DNA of 64,000 bases from Lucinisca nassula (taxonomy: Eukaryota > Mollusca > Bivalvia > Lucinida > Lucinidae). The DNA lies in assembly GCA_963580285.1 (NCBI GenBank), contig OY757023.1, positions 93,397,108-93,461,107 on the forward strand, given 5' to 3'. The translations under genes and the position numbers were made by a program. Positions 63,863-64,000 of this stretch are shown here, piece by piece. The notes below the pieces were generated by a model. That model saw nothing but the letters and a program-made list of their open reading frames with translations. It was not told where the DNA came from and searched no databases. The number at the start of each line of letters is the position of its first letter. The first letter of the stretch is position 1.

Positions 63863-64000
63863 GCAAACAGAGTTAATTCATTTTTTTTTCTATCCATTTC
63901 TGCTGATCGTTTATCTTGTGACTTTCGCATTTCATTGTTTCTCTCACGTTTGTATGGGAAGCCAGTCTGTTCTGAAGGTATTGATTAATTCAGGGTTCTT

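Overview
This window looks like repeat-dense, intron/intergenic DNA of a metazoan, most likely a bivalve or other mollusc. The basis is indirect: Penelope-like reverse transcriptase fragments, an RTE-type retroelement 3' end, several tRNA-derived SINE families, a mariner, and many short foldback elements of the kind common in mollusc genomes. There are no operons, bacterial-style gene spacing, rRNA, functional tRNA or CRISPR. Only one open frame looks like a protein gene that could still be intact: an OTU-type cysteine protease domain at 61946-62668. Everything else recognisable is mobile-element DNA or its remains.

Layout. 0-5 kb: short tandem arrays (units near 140-150 bp), inverted Penelope fragments, a tRNA-SINE and foldback repeats. 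5.85-14.3 kb: a very large inverted repeat, with two 2586-bp arms that mirror each other about position 10081 without an indel and a 3281-bp spacer holding a 5'-truncated RTE end. 14.9-16.5 kb: a tandem segmental duplication, each copy holding the same foldback MITE. 18.0-21.7 kb: a composite of two tandem-array elements, one nested in the other. 24.6-28.3 kb: a 3.66-kb element with 34-bp terminal inverted repeats (TIRs), inserted in a tandem array. 28-38.5 kb: a Penelope graveyard, including one copy with massive A-to-G hypermutation (32.6-33.9 kb) and one split by a 389-bp TA-flanked MITE. 41.4-44.2 kb: a 2.83-kb TA-flanked TIR element. 45.7-54.5 kb: three copies of a palindromic element, two of them interrupted by Penelope copies at different sites, the third giving the empty site, plus a 1.18-kb element with three 322-bp tandem units. 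55.35-56.67 kb: a complete but frameshifted mariner. 57-61.5 kb: further TA-flanked MITEs, a four-fold hairpin array and an isolated GC-rich double hairpin. 61.9-64 kb: the OTU frame, followed directly by tandem repeats and SINEs.

How the parts relate. Element boundaries could be drawn because copies interrupt one another: MITE in Penelope, Penelope in palindromic element, TIR element in tandem array, foldback MITE in tandem array. The most unusual signal is the Penelope copy at 32.6-33.9 kb. Against its closest relative in the window (46.6-47.35 kb) it carries about 60 A-to-G changes and almost nothing else, and the changes convert its stop codon. The second is the near-perfect 2.6-kb inverted repeat. 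All counts and alignments here were made by eye from the given sequence.
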